From the NCBI GenBank assembly GCA_949902595.1, contig CATLDC010000004.1, positions 62,001-126,000 of the forward strand: DNA of 64,000 nt. Reading direction: 5' to 3'. A program made the position numbers and the translations under genes. Source of the stretch: an uncultured Candidatus Melainabacteria bacterium (GTDB lineage Bacteria > Cyanobacteriota > Vampirovibrionia > Gastranaerophilales > Gastranaerophilaceae). The notes beneath the pieces were generated by a model, which saw only the letters and a list, made by a program, of their open reading frames with translations, did no database searches and was not told the DNA's origin. Positions 16,372 through 24,667 of this stretch are shown here, in pieces; positions within the stretch are counted from its first letter, which is position 1; each line of letters starts with the position of its first letter.

Positions 16372-17246
16372 AACCCCATTTTACTCCGAATGTTTTGCTT
16401 GTAAAACTTCATCAGGTTGTTAATCTGCCTGTCATTTGCGCCCAGCCTGTTTGCAGCGTATAAGGAGCGGCCTTTGCACACGCCAAGCTGGCGCATGATG
16501 TTTGTGCTTGCAAGTGTTTTGATGTGGTTTTTGACCACCCTTATTTTGCGCCCGCTCAAAAGCGCCATGAACCAGAGCCAGACATCATCTGCATAAGGCG
16601 CGTTTTTCAGAAAAATATCGTCTCTTAAGACTTCTTTTGTAAAACAATTTGGCGGGTACAGAACTCCACCGACTCCGGTAAGGAAATTATCAAACCGCGC
16701 GGATTCTTCCTCAACATGTTTCTGCCATTTTTCATAAGGAATAATGTTTCCGTCCTCAACTCCGACCCTGTGCGCCCTGTGGCAGTGGATGTCTTCCTGA
16801 CGCATGATGTAGGAGTAATAGAGCTTTGCAAGCCAGTCTTTCGGGTAGTAAACGTCATCATCTGCCGTTACGATTACCGCATCCGGAAATTCCTTAAGCG
16901 CATAAATAATCTTTGTGTAAGACCTTATGTCCTTAACAAACCTGATTTCCAGCCCGTTTTTTATAAACCTTGTTATCTCATATGGCAGGTTTGAAATGTC
17001 TTCAAACTCATCACTTAGCCACAGAATGATTCTATCCGGCTTGACCCTCTGGTTTAGAAGCGAGTAGAGCGAAATCACCAAATCGTCAAACCTTTCCTCA
17101 TAAGAAGTCAGAGACACAATAACCGGCACATCCCGTTTCGGCTGCATAACCCCGCAGTAGTCCCCTATATTGTCAGCCCAGAATCGGATTAGAGGTGGAA
17201 ACACGAACCTTAAATGGAATTTGCAGTTAAGGATTCTATCCATCAT
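16368..17246 (-). CDS. GT-A type glycosyltransferase
   Basis: 292 residues. A GT-A-like core begins VPVIVSLTSYEERFDDLVISL and has VKPDRIILWLSDE, AVIVTADDDVYYPKDWL (DxD-type metal site) and YADDVWLWFMALLSG where the catalytic acid lies. It fits a family of glycosyltransferases often found in capsule loci. I moved the start from 17261 to the ATG at 17246: it overlaps the preceding TGA in ATGA and has GGAAG just upstream. Shares four-base overlaps with its operon neighbours. Confidence 0.82.
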   Translation of the reverse strand: MMDRILNCKFHLRFVFPPLIRFWADNIGDYCGVMQPKRDVPVIVSLTSYEERFDDLVISLYSLLNQRVKPDRIILWLSDEFEDISNLPYEITRFIKNGLEIRFVKDIRSYTKIIYALKEFPDAVIVTADDDVYYPKDWLAKLYYSYIMRQEDIHCHRAHRVGVEDGNIIPYEKWQKHVEEESARFDNFLTGVGGVLYPPNCFTKEVLRDDIFLKNAPYADDVWLWFMALLSGRKIRVVKNHIKTLASTNIMRQLGVCKGRSLYAANRLGANDRQINNLMKFYKQNIRSKMGL

Positions 17247-18103
17247 AGGCTTCCGACCCATATTTTGTAAAGAAGCAGGCTCTCCATTGGTGTGTGGCTG
17301 TTAGGCTCCTGTGTTTTCAGAAGCTCAAACCACTCAATAATTTTGCGCTCCTGTCTTGTAAGCTCAAGTCTTGAGAGATCAAAAAATCCCAGATACATAA
17401 GCCACGTATTAGTAGTAGGGTATTTTTCAACAATCTGCTCTATAGAATAACCTATTTTAGGCACCTTTTGGTCAGGTCCGAGCAGTTTGTACATTCCGCT
17501 GTCAATAAACTTGTTCAAAGCCTCCTGCTTGTTTAGATTAAAAGTCTCTTTGAGTTCTTTTTTCAGCCTGTGATAGCTCATATCATAATTGATGTTTTCT
17601 AAATACTCCTGCTGGAGTTTTCTCGTTTTTTCTCCGAGTCTGAATCCGAACCTAACAGAGAACTTTAGCCCTCTTATAATCCTTGTAGGGTCGTCTATAA
17701 AGCTGTTTTTGTGCAGCACATTGAGTTCTTTTTTCTCAATATCCTCACGTCCTCCAAACGGGTCAAAAATCTCGCCGTCAGAGGTTCTTTTTGCCATCGC
17801 ATTTATTGTAAAATCTCTGCGTTTCAAGTCCTTTGAAAGAGCGCAGCCGATTTTATCCACAACAGGCAAATGTCCAGGTTTCGGGTAAGACTCGGTTCTT
17901 GTGGACGCGATATCGATTTCTTTGTCGTCTACAAGAACGCGCACTGTACCAAAATCCGGATTGCGCTGGATAATATCCATATTTTTAGCAAACTTAATGG
18001 CATTACCTTCATAGCAGTAATCCACGTCAATGCTTTCAGCACCGAGCATTTCGTCCCTTACGACTCCGCCAACATAGTAAAGTTTTTTATCCTCTAGTAC
18101 CAT
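17243..18103 (-). CDS. CCA-adding enzyme / poly(A) polymerase family nucleotidyltransferase
   Basis: 286 residues. Class II nucleotidyltransferase signs are clear: YYVGGVVRDEML, IDVDYCYEG (metal-binding D-x-D), IDIASTRTESY, RRDFTINAMA and DPTRIIRGLKFSVRFGF. The protein is shorter than most full CCA enzymes (about 400) and ends soon after the neck domain, without an HD domain. It could add whole CCA, or only A or CC. The tRNA-Gln here lacks encoded CCA, so such activity is needed. It sits inside a glycosyltransferase operon, an odd context. Confidence 0.85.
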   Translation of the reverse strand: MVLEDKKLYYVGGVVRDEMLGAESIDVDYCYEGNAIKFAKNMDIIQRNPDFGTVRVLVDDKEIDIASTRTESYPKPGHLPVVDKIGCALSKDLKRRDFTINAMAKRTSDGEIFDPFGGREDIEKKELNVLHKNSFIDDPTRIIRGLKFSVRFGFRLGEKTRKLQQEYLENINYDMSYHRLKKELKETFNLNKQEALNKFIDSGMYKLLGPDQKVPKIGYSIEQIVEKYPTTNTWLMYLGFFDLSRLELTRQERKIIEWFELLKTQEPNSHTPMESLLLYKIWVGSL

Positions 18104-19136
18104 CTTTCACCTTTTTGTTGTGTATAAGTGATGATATGAACGCGCTAAGAATAAATGCAAGCCCCATCAGGCCCGTTACAACCTCCGGAACTTCGTGGAA
18201 AGTTGATACAAACATCAATATAGCAAGCGTTCCAATTGCCCAGTGTGCGCCGTGTTCAAGGTACAGATACTGGTTAAGTGTTTTCTTTTCAACCAGCATA
18301 ATTGTAAGTGAACGAACAAACATTGCGCCGATAAAGAGCCCGATTGTGATGATTAGAATATCCTGACTCAATGCAAATGCACCCAGAACACCGTCCAGAG
18401 AGAAAGACGCGTCAATTAATTCCAGATATAGAAAACCAACAAGTCCTGAGCATTTTACAGTGTCTTTGCAGAGTTTTGCCCTTGCTTCCTGTCTTCTTTC
18501 AAGCCATTCTGCGAGTCCGTCTATAAGCAGGTATGTTACAATCCCCGCAATACCGGAAGTCAGTACGCTGATTCTTGTATCAGGAGCGATTTTAAGCATA
18601 AGCAAGCCGAGTGTACACAGGGTTATGATTGTGCATGCGCCCTGAAATTTTGAGAGTCTCTGGATTCTGTTTTCCAGAAATCCTATCCAGTGCACTTTTT
18701 TGCCTTCTTCTGTAAAATAGTCAAGAAAGAGCATTAGCAAAAATGCGCCGCCAAAGGTTACAATCGGAGCGTGGGTAAGTTCCAGATAATGTGCGTATTT
18801 ATGCACATCATGAAGCGCCATATCAAGTACTGACAGGATATTCAGGTGGGCAAATATTGAGACAACAAGGAGCGGGAATAAAAAACGCATACCAAAAACT
18901 GCGATTAGTATACCCCATGTAATAAATCTGTGACGCCATTTTTCAGACATACCTTCGAGTTTCATCGCGTTAACTACCGCGTTATCAAAGGATAAGCTGA
19001 CTTCCAGCACAGCAAGCACCATTGCAATAAATATGCAGGTCATCCCTGTACCGTTATGTACGTGTTCGCCCCACAGATAGGCTGCTATCAGCCCGAAGAC
19101 TGTAACAATATATGACCCCAAAAAATAATGTAACAT
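18087..19136 (-). CDS. DUF475/TerC-superfamily integral membrane protein
   Basis: 349 residues with about nine hydrophobic helices. The segments VLEVSLSFDNAVVNA (helix 2) and LELIDASFSLDGVLGAFA (about 235-252) are the paired acidic motifs typical of TerC-like proteins, thought to move or bind metal ions such as manganese. It is the first gene of the overlapping minus-strand operon (AGGAGAG before the ATG) and overlaps the nucleotidyltransferase start by 17 bases. Substrate not determinable. Confidence 0.85.
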   Translation of the reverse strand: MLHYFLGSYIVTVFGLIAAYLWGEHVHNGTGMTCIFIAMVLAVLEVSLSFDNAVVNAMKLEGMSEKWRHRFITWGILIAVFGMRFLFPLLVVSIFAHLNILSVLDMALHDVHKYAHYLELTHAPIVTFGGAFLLMLFLDYFTEEGKKVHWIGFLENRIQRLSKFQGACTIITLCTLGLLMLKIAPDTRISVLTSGIAGIVTYLLIDGLAEWLERRQEARAKLCKDTVKCSGLVGFLYLELIDASFSLDGVLGAFALSQDILIITIGLFIGAMFVRSLTIMLVEKKTLNQYLYLEHGAHWAIGTLAILMFVSTFHEVPEVVTGLMGLAFILSAFISSLIHNKKVKDGTRG

Positions 19137-19196
19137 TTAAAACTCTCCTTACTTCACCAATTATATTATAATAACAACTTAGTGTAAACATAGGGA

Positions 19197-19225
19197 TTGA
19201 AAAGATTAAGAGGGTTTGTTATACT
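19197..19225 (+). promoter_or_regulatory. Promoter of the Cys-rich exported protein
   Basis: TTGAAA, a 17-base spacer and TATACT lie 27 bases before the ATG at 19252, which has AGGAG seven bases upstream. Confidence 0.65.
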
Positions 19226-19251
19226 GAGGTATGATTATTAGGAGTATTAAC

Positions 19252-19974
19252 ATGTTAAAGAAAATTTTATCATTTACTTTTATTCTATCTATTTTGAGTT
19301 TGAACACTCTTCCGACCCTTGCAGCGTGTGCTGAAAGAACAGTTGCGGTTGAGCATCTGGATGTACACAAGGATGCGCCTTGCAATGTTGTTACAATAAC
19401 AAATCTGAGAAAGATTGTTGAAAAAGGTAATGTGCTTCAATTTGCATTTGATGAAAAGTATTTCTCAAAATGCTCTCAAGCAGGCGAGCTTGTACACTTT
19501 GTAGTTCCTCAGGCACTTTATACCTGCGAAGGTACACTTATTCTGCCATGCGGAACAAAAATTGTTGCAGAGGTTACAAATGTTGAAAAACCAAAGTGGT
19601 TCAACAAAAATGCACGTGTTAGTTTGATATTCAGAAGAATCGTGTTACCGGATAACACATGTATTGAAATAAAAGCACGTCCATTCACTAAGGACTGCAA
19701 GCTTAAGGAAGGGCCATGGACAACCGCAGGAAAAATTACCCTGTCTACTTTGACCCTCGGTATTGTTGGCGCGGGTGCCGGTGTCGGGTTTGCATTTATT
19801 CCTAACCCTGCAAAAATCGGAACAGGGCTTGCAATCGGTATTCCTGTAGGTTGCGGTGTCGGTTTTGTTCTCGGGCTTGTAACACCGGGATGTCACTACA
19901 AGGCTAAGAAGGGCGAAATCGTGTTTGCGATTCTCATAGATGAATTTAGTGTATGTAATCCAAAATGCAAGTAA
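19252..19974 (+). CDS. Cys-rich exported protein, possible lipoprotein
   Basis: 240 residues. The signal sequence MLKKILSFTFILSILSLNTLPT ends in LAAC, which fits a lipobox, so residue Cys-26 may be lipidated. Ten more Cys follow, several in CxxxxC-like spacing. The middle resembles the beta region of TrbI/VirB10-like proteins (LPCGTKIVAEVTNVE, RIVLPDNTCIEIKARP). A Gly-rich hydrophobic stretch (about 160-205) and a basic tail follow, the same order as in the protein at 6406. I moved the start from 19231 to 19252 on the strength of AGGAG. Function unknown. Confidence 0.78.
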   Translation: MLKKILSFTFILSILSLNTLPTLAACAERTVAVEHLDVHKDAPCNVVTITNLRKIVEKGNVLQFAFDEKYFSKCSQAGELVHFVVPQALYTCEGTLILPCGTKIVAEVTNVEKPKWFNKNARVSLIFRRIVLPDNTCIEIKARPFTKDCKLKEGPWTTAGKITLSTLTLGIVGAGAGVGFAFIPNPAKIGTGLAIGIPVGCGVGFVLGLVTPGCHYKAKKGEIVFAILIDEFSVCNPKCK

Positions 19975-19975
19975 C

Positions 19976-20006
19976 AAAAAAGAGACCCGAAAGGGTCTCT
20001 TTTTTT
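19976..20006. terminator. Bidirectional terminator
   Basis: AAAAAAGAGACCC, loop GAAA, GGGTCTCTTTTTTT between the convergent exported-protein gene and rpsT. Strong in both directions. Confidence 0.9.
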
Positions 20007-20022
20007 AGCTTTTTAAAAAAAA

Positions 20023-20289
20023 CTATTTTGCTAATTTTTTAATAGCAAGAACAAGTCTTGATTTCTTTCTTGCAGCTGTATTTTTGTGCAAAATACCTTT
20101 TGAAACAGCCTTGTCGCATAATTGATATACTTTAGAAATTGCTGCGTTCAAAGCTTCTTTATCTTCACCTGCTGCTAAAGCAAGAGCTTTCTTTTGAGCA
20201 GTTTTGATAGAGCTTTTGAAAGCTACGTTTCTTAGTCTGTTAGCTTCTGCAATAAGAACTCTTTTTTTTGCTGACTTAATGTTTGCCAT
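20023..20289 (-). CDS. rpsT: 30S ribosomal protein S20
   Basis: 88 residues, very basic, binding 16S rRNA in the body of the small subunit. MANIKSAKKRVLIAEANRLRN is the standard S20 start, and NTAARKKSRLVLAIKK the usual end. I placed the start at 20289, with AAAGGAAAT upstream, rather than at the longer frame start 20343, which adds 18 residues not found in S20. Monocistronic. Confidence 0.97.
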   Translation of the reverse strand: MANIKSAKKRVLIAEANRLRNVAFKSSIKTAQKKALALAAGEDKEALNAAISKVYQLCDKAVSKGILHKNTAARKKSRLVLAIKKLAK

Positions 20290-20400
20290 TTTTAATTTCC
20301 TTTCACTTGTAACGAATACTCCGGCTAATGACTTCCATCGCATCCGTTTATCACTTGAGGATAGTGAGTATAATTATTTTAAAACAAAAAAAGTTTTTGT

Positions 20401-22776
20401 CTAGCTTTTCTTTATTTCCGTTAGCGTAGGGTCGAGCAATCTGCGTCCGATGTTGTCAAAGTTTATTGAAAACAAAGTCTTGTTTCCGTATTTAATCATC
20501 TTTTCAACAACCCCGTTTCCGTACTTTGCGTGCATAACAATGTCGCCCTGCTGTATCGGGTCGCTTACAACCATATCCTCCTGCGGAATATCAGCATTAT
20601 AAACCGGTACAATCGGTGTCGCAGAGTTTCTTGTCTCAAGAATTTCTGACTCCTCGCTAAATTCTTCGACCGGAGCTTCCTGTAATTTTATACTATCATC
20701 AGGCACTTCTTCTAAAATACCGTCTTCTTCCGGTTCTGCGAGTTCTTCTAATGTATTATCCTCTTCTGCAATTTCTTCCAGAATATCTGTATCGTCGCTG
20801 TTAAGCTCGTCTATAAAGTCCAAATCAGAGTCGGAAATCTCTTCTTCCCTGCGTTGAGTGAAGACCTTGTCCACATCTTTTACTATTTGCTCATCAAGAG
20901 ATTCAGGGGTTAATTCTTCTTCGTCCTCTTCTTCCATCTCGATTAAAATGTCGTTCTCATCAGCTTCAAGCGGGTCTAATTCTATAATCTCGTCAAAGTC
21001 CTCGCTGTCATTGTTGAGAGGCAAAACCTGCAATTCTTCTTCCTGCTCAGGCTCTTCTTCAATAACCTCGCTTGCCTCTTCCTCAGGTATCATTTCTATT
21101 TCCGGAAGTTCTTCAAGCTCTTCTAATTCCATGCCGGAAGGAAGCTCGATTTCTTCTTCAATTTCTTCTTCTGCCTGCTCTTCAACAACTTCTTCTTCGA
21201 CCTCTTCTATAATTTGAGGCATCTCTTCAACCTGCTCAGGCAAAGTCTCAACCTGTTCTAAAACAGGCTCTTCTTCGAGCTCCAAAGCTGGTTCTTCTGG
21301 CTCTGAAATGTAGTCGACGATTTCTTCTGACGGATGGATTTCAGTCTCAAAGCTTTCAGAAATTGTAAGCTCTTCATATTGTGCAGGCTCTTCCTGAATT
21401 TCTTCTACCACTTCTGGGTCTTCTTCAAACACGCTTGTTGGTGGCGGTGTTATTTCTTCAACCTCTTCAAGTTCTTCGGATGCTTCTTCTTCCGGGGTTT
21501 CTTCTTCAACCGGTTCCGGTTCTGATTCAGCAATGAGCTCTTCCAATTCTTCTTCTGATTCAGGCTCCTCTTCAATGATTTCTTCCTGCTCAACAGCTGG
21601 AAGCTCGTCTATCTCCATAAGCGGTGATACGAGAGGAATGTAGTTTGTAGCCTCACCAACAACAAGGTAAGAATCCTTGCGCATTGATTTTAAGAATGTT
21701 GAGTAAATATTAAATATCTCGTTGTTTGCAAACGCAGGAACAATGATAAAATTGTCAAACACATTCTTGATATCGTTCAGGTATTTGAATTTTGAATGCG
21801 TAATAAGCGTTGTTGCAACATTCTGGTTTGACAGAACATCTTTTATGCTTTTTTTGCTAACAACATTTGAGAGCTCTAAAAATACCTGCGTGTCAGAGCT
21901 TTCACCTAGAACCTCATAAATAAACCCGATGTACCTGTTTAGAAAAACAGGGTCGAGCTTTGTAAGGTCAATGATTGCGCATTTTGAGCCCAGAATTGTT
22001 TTAAGGTTGTCGATTTCTTCCTGCTTGCTTGCAAAATAGCCGAGTTTTGCAAACTTAACGAGCTTGTTTTTAAGAACAAGGAGTTTGAACACATGTTCTT
22101 TTTCAACCATGGTATCAACAATTGTTTTCAAGGCTTCAAACGGAACAAAAGGCACGCTTTCAGAATATTCTGCAAGGTCTCTGAAAATCTCTATGATTAA
22201 AGACTTACTCTCTGCTGTCGCGTCATCAAGGCAGTCTTTGTACATAAAGGCGAGTGATTCTTTGTTGAGCGGGAGTTTGAAATCCACGCCTGCAACAAAT
22301 TTCTTTGCCTCAATAACTCCGAGGGTATCAATAATCAAAACTTTTTTTGAAAGGTTGTTGAATTGTTTTGTTAGATTCTTAACAATAGTGTTGTTGTCAG
22401 TCTTTTCATCAACGCTTATAAGCATTTTTTTGTCAAACGCAGAAGAATCTATCTCAATATTCCATTTGTTATCAGCCGTTTTACCTGCAATTACAGGTGT
22501 TTCTGAATTGATTGAGTTTTTAAGGATTTCAAAAGTAAACTCACTGATTTCGCAGTCATTTGAAGGCAGGGTTTTGTCATAAGCTCCGAGTTCGCCGTTT
22601 GCATACAGGAACAAGATTTTTGCATACCCGATTGAGTTTTCGCCCGAGCGCTTTAGCTGGATAACCTGTGCAACATAGCTTTTATCCATTCCATCAATCT
22701 GGATAAAGGATGACAGGTGGATATTTTTGTCTGCTTCAAATTTTATAAAACCGTCTCTTACATCTAAAATCTTCAT
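20401..22776 (-). CDS. Large acidic protein with degenerate HerA-like N-terminus and UvrD-tail-like C-terminus
   Basis: 791 residues in three parts. Residues 1-385 are ordered and resemble a HerA-type ATPase that has lost its Walker A: an N-terminal beta barrel (FIKFEADKNIHLSSFIQIDG), KVLIIDTLGVIEAKK in the place of the strand usually reading V-D-x-H-G, and VFLELSNVVSKKS where Walker B would be. Residues 385-730 are extremely Glu-rich and low complexity. The last ~55 residues (QGDIVMHAKYGNGVVEKMIKYGNKTLFSINFDNIGRRLL) match the Tudor-like tail of UvrD/PcrA helicases, which contacts RNA polymerase. I moved the start to the ATG at 22776, six bases after AGAGGG. The HerA link is inference. Confidence 0.8.
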   Translation of the reverse strand: MKILDVRDGFIKFEADKNIHLSSFIQIDGMDKSYVAQVIQLKRSGENSIGYAKILFLYANGELGAYDKTLPSNDCEISEFTFEILKNSINSETPVIAGKTADNKWNIEIDSSAFDKKMLISVDEKTDNNTIVKNLTKQFNNLSKKVLIIDTLGVIEAKKFVAGVDFKLPLNKESLAFMYKDCLDDATAESKSLIIEIFRDLAEYSESVPFVPFEALKTIVDTMVEKEHVFKLLVLKNKLVKFAKLGYFASKQEEIDNLKTILGSKCAIIDLTKLDPVFLNRYIGFIYEVLGESSDTQVFLELSNVVSKKSIKDVLSNQNVATTLITHSKFKYLNDIKNVFDNFIIVPAFANNEIFNIYSTFLKSMRKDSYLVVGEATNYIPLVSPLMEIDELPAVEQEEIIEEEPESEEELEELIAESEPEPVEEETPEEEASEELEEVEEITPPPTSVFEEDPEVVEEIQEEPAQYEELTISESFETEIHPSEEIVDYISEPEEPALELEEEPVLEQVETLPEQVEEMPQIIEEVEEEVVEEQAEEEIEEEIELPSGMELEELEELPEIEMIPEEEASEVIEEEPEQEEELQVLPLNNDSEDFDEIIELDPLEADENDILIEMEEEDEEELTPESLDEQIVKDVDKVFTQRREEEISDSDLDFIDELNSDDTDILEEIAEEDNTLEELAEPEEDGILEEVPDDSIKLQEAPVEEFSEESEILETRNSATPIVPVYNADIPQEDMVVSDPIQQGDIVMHAKYGNGVVEKMIKYGNKTLFSINFDNIGRRLLDPTLTEIKKS

Positions 22777-22861
22777 CAATAACCCTCTGGAAAAAATTTT
22801 ACCATGAAAAATGAAATTTTAATACAATTCTTTAACTCTATTTACATTTGTGCTTAGTTTA

Positions 22862-22870
22862 TGCTTTAAT
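22862..22870 (+). promoter_or_regulatory. Extended -10 box of a leaderless transcript
   Basis: TGCTTTAAT (TG-n-TTTAAT) ends exactly six bases before the ATG at 22877. No ribosome site is present. Confidence 0.5.
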
Positions 22871-22876
22871 TCAAAT

Positions 22877-24079
22877 ATGAAAGAATTTGAATTAAATAAT
22901 AAGATTAGAGCTTGCTTTAAGCAAAATAAAAACACTCCGAGAGTTGCACTTACACTAAATTTTTCAATCTCAAATCCTGAAAAATACGCAGGTGAATACT
23001 CGTTGATGAACAGACTTCTTCTTAAGGGCACAAACTCACGCTCTTCGGAAGAGATTTCGAACATTCTTGACGAAAACGCAATCGAGCTTTCTACAGAGAT
23101 GAAGTGCGATTACCTGAAGTTTAAGTTTGTTTGTCTGAACGAAGATTTTGAGCTTGCTCTTTCAATATTGAGCGATATTATTCAGAACCCGACATTCAAG
23201 GAGTTTGATAAAGAAAAAACAAAGCTAAAAGGTGAACTAACAGCAGAACTGGACTCAGCAAGAGTCAAAATTTCTGATCTGTTTACCAAGACCTTATACA
23301 AAAATCATTATTACGGTCACAGCTACACAGTGGCGCTTGATGAAGTCGACAAAGTCACACAGGAAGATGTTAAAAAATCTTACTCAGATATTGTTGAAAA
23401 CAGCACAAAAACACTTGCGCTTGTTGGTGATGTGGAAAACGCAGAAGAGCTTTTGAACAAATACCTCGGTTCGATTCCGAAATCAGTAGAAGTTGAATCA
23501 GCTGTTCCGACTCCTGATTATCTAAAACAGACTTGTTCAGAGCTTATAAAAGAAGACGCCAATCAGGCGCAGATTCTTCAAGGCTGGCGTGTTGCTTCAA
23601 TGGGAAGCGAAGACCATCCGGCGTTAATGCTTTTGAACGTGATTCTGGGGGCAAGCGGGCTTTCTTCCCGTCTGTTTATGGAGCTTAGAGAGAAAAAGGG
23701 ACTTGCTTACACTGTAAGAACTGCTTACGAATCCCATGTAAAGGCTGCGTCTTTCAGCATTTACATCGGAACAGAGCCTTCTAATATTCAGACTTCTATA
23801 GAAGGCTTTAAAGAAGAAATCGAAAAGATTAAGACAATCCCTGTGAGCGAAGAAGAGCTAAACAACGCGAAAAATAATCTTATCGGAAAGCAGCAGTTTG
23901 TGACAGAAACAAACTCCCAGCAGTCAAGTTTGATGGCTTATTATTCAATAATGGGCAAACCTTTTGAATACCAGAATGAGGTGCGTGAAAAGATTAAGCA
24001 GGTGACATCAGAAGACCTGCTTGCCTGTGCAAACAAATATTTCACAGATGATTTTGTTTTGTCTGTGCTAAAACCATAA
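22877..24079 (+). CDS. M16-family protein lacking the zinc motif
   Basis: 400 residues with the two-domain M16 (insulinase/processing peptidase) layout. The expected HxxEH after the first strand is replaced: the segment reads GEYSLMNRLLLKGTNSRS where active enzymes have G.AHFLEHM.FKGT. The C-terminal half keeps the conserved LSSRLFMELREKKGLAYTV (Arg/Tyr substrate-binding box). In some bacteria inactive M16 subunits pair with an active one; no partner is seen next to it. It precedes an M14-type peptidase and uppS with short gaps, suggesting an operon. Start chosen at 22877, where the frame meets a leaderless promoter. Confidence 0.85.
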   Translation: MKEFELNNKIRACFKQNKNTPRVALTLNFSISNPEKYAGEYSLMNRLLLKGTNSRSSEEISNILDENAIELSTEMKCDYLKFKFVCLNEDFELALSILSDIIQNPTFKEFDKEKTKLKGELTAELDSARVKISDLFTKTLYKNHYYGHSYTVALDEVDKVTQEDVKKSYSDIVENSTKTLALVGDVENAEELLNKYLGSIPKSVEVESAVPTPDYLKQTCSELIKEDANQAQILQGWRVASMGSEDHPALMLLNVILGASGLSSRLFMELREKKGLAYTVRTAYESHVKAASFSIYIGTEPSNIQTSIEGFKEEIEKIKTIPVSEEELNNAKNNLIGKQQFVTETNSQQSSLMAYYSIMGKPFEYQNEVREKIKQVTSEDLLACANKYFTDDFVLSVLKP

Positions 24080-24091
24080 CGGGAGCGGGAA

Positions 24092-24658
24092 ATGCAGTGC
24101 TGCGGTAATCTAAAGAATCCTTCTGTGCTTGTTATAGGCTGTTTTCATGGTGATGAGCCTCAAGGCAAATATTTGATTGAGGAGTATTTGAACAAGATTT
24201 CTTCAACGAATCTTTTGTTCATCCCCTGTCTTAATCCTTGCAAAACCCGTGTCAACTCAAACGGCGTGGATTTAAACCGCAATTTCCCGACTGAAAACTG
24301 GGTGCTTGGAGAAAAAAACGAGTTTTTCGGAGGTGAATCTCCGGCAAGCGAGCCTGAAACCAGATTTGTTATTGAAACGGTTGAAAAATATTCACCTAAG
24401 CTTATCTTGACGCTTCATGCGCCTTACAAAGTCGTAAACTACGATGGTGACGCTTTTGAGGTCGCACAAAAGATTTCGGATATAACAGGTTATCCGGTAG
24501 AGCCTTCAATCGGATACCCGACTCCTGGGAGTTTTGGCACCTGGGCGGGGATTGAGAAAAAGATTCCGACAATTACACTTGAATTGGACGAAGAGATTGA
24601 TGTAAAATTACTCACAGAGCCTGTATTTAAAATTTTTGAAATGCTCGAGGAATATTAA
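24092..24658 (+). CDS. M14-type zinc carboxypeptidase, MpaA-like
   Basis: 188 residues. GCFHGDEPQG carries the H-x-x-E zinc pair (about residues 19-22), VNSNGVDLNRNFP is the classic M14 substrate-binding segment, LTLHAPYKVVNYDG provides the third zinc His, and ITLELDEE the catalytic Glu. The compact size and wording are like MpaA, which removes meso-diaminopimelate from murein tripeptides during peptidoglycan recycling. There is no signal peptide, which fits a cytoplasmic role. It lies between an inactive M16 gene and uppS. GGGAG precedes the ATG. Confidence 0.85.
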   Translation: MQCCGNLKNPSVLVIGCFHGDEPQGKYLIEEYLNKISSTNLLFIPCLNPCKTRVNSNGVDLNRNFPTENWVLGEKNEFFGGESPASEPETRFVIETVEKYSPKLILTLHAPYKVVNYDGDAFEVAQKISDITGYPVEPSIGYPTPGSFGTWAGIEKKIPTITLELDEEIDVKLLTEPVFKIFEMLEEY

Positions 24659-24667
24659 GGAATTAAG

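Noticed and set aside
22064-22582. 172-codon open frame on the plus strand opposite the HerA-like gene
   Set aside because: Composition is that of an antisense shadow (Ser/Phe-rich), with no ribosome site.
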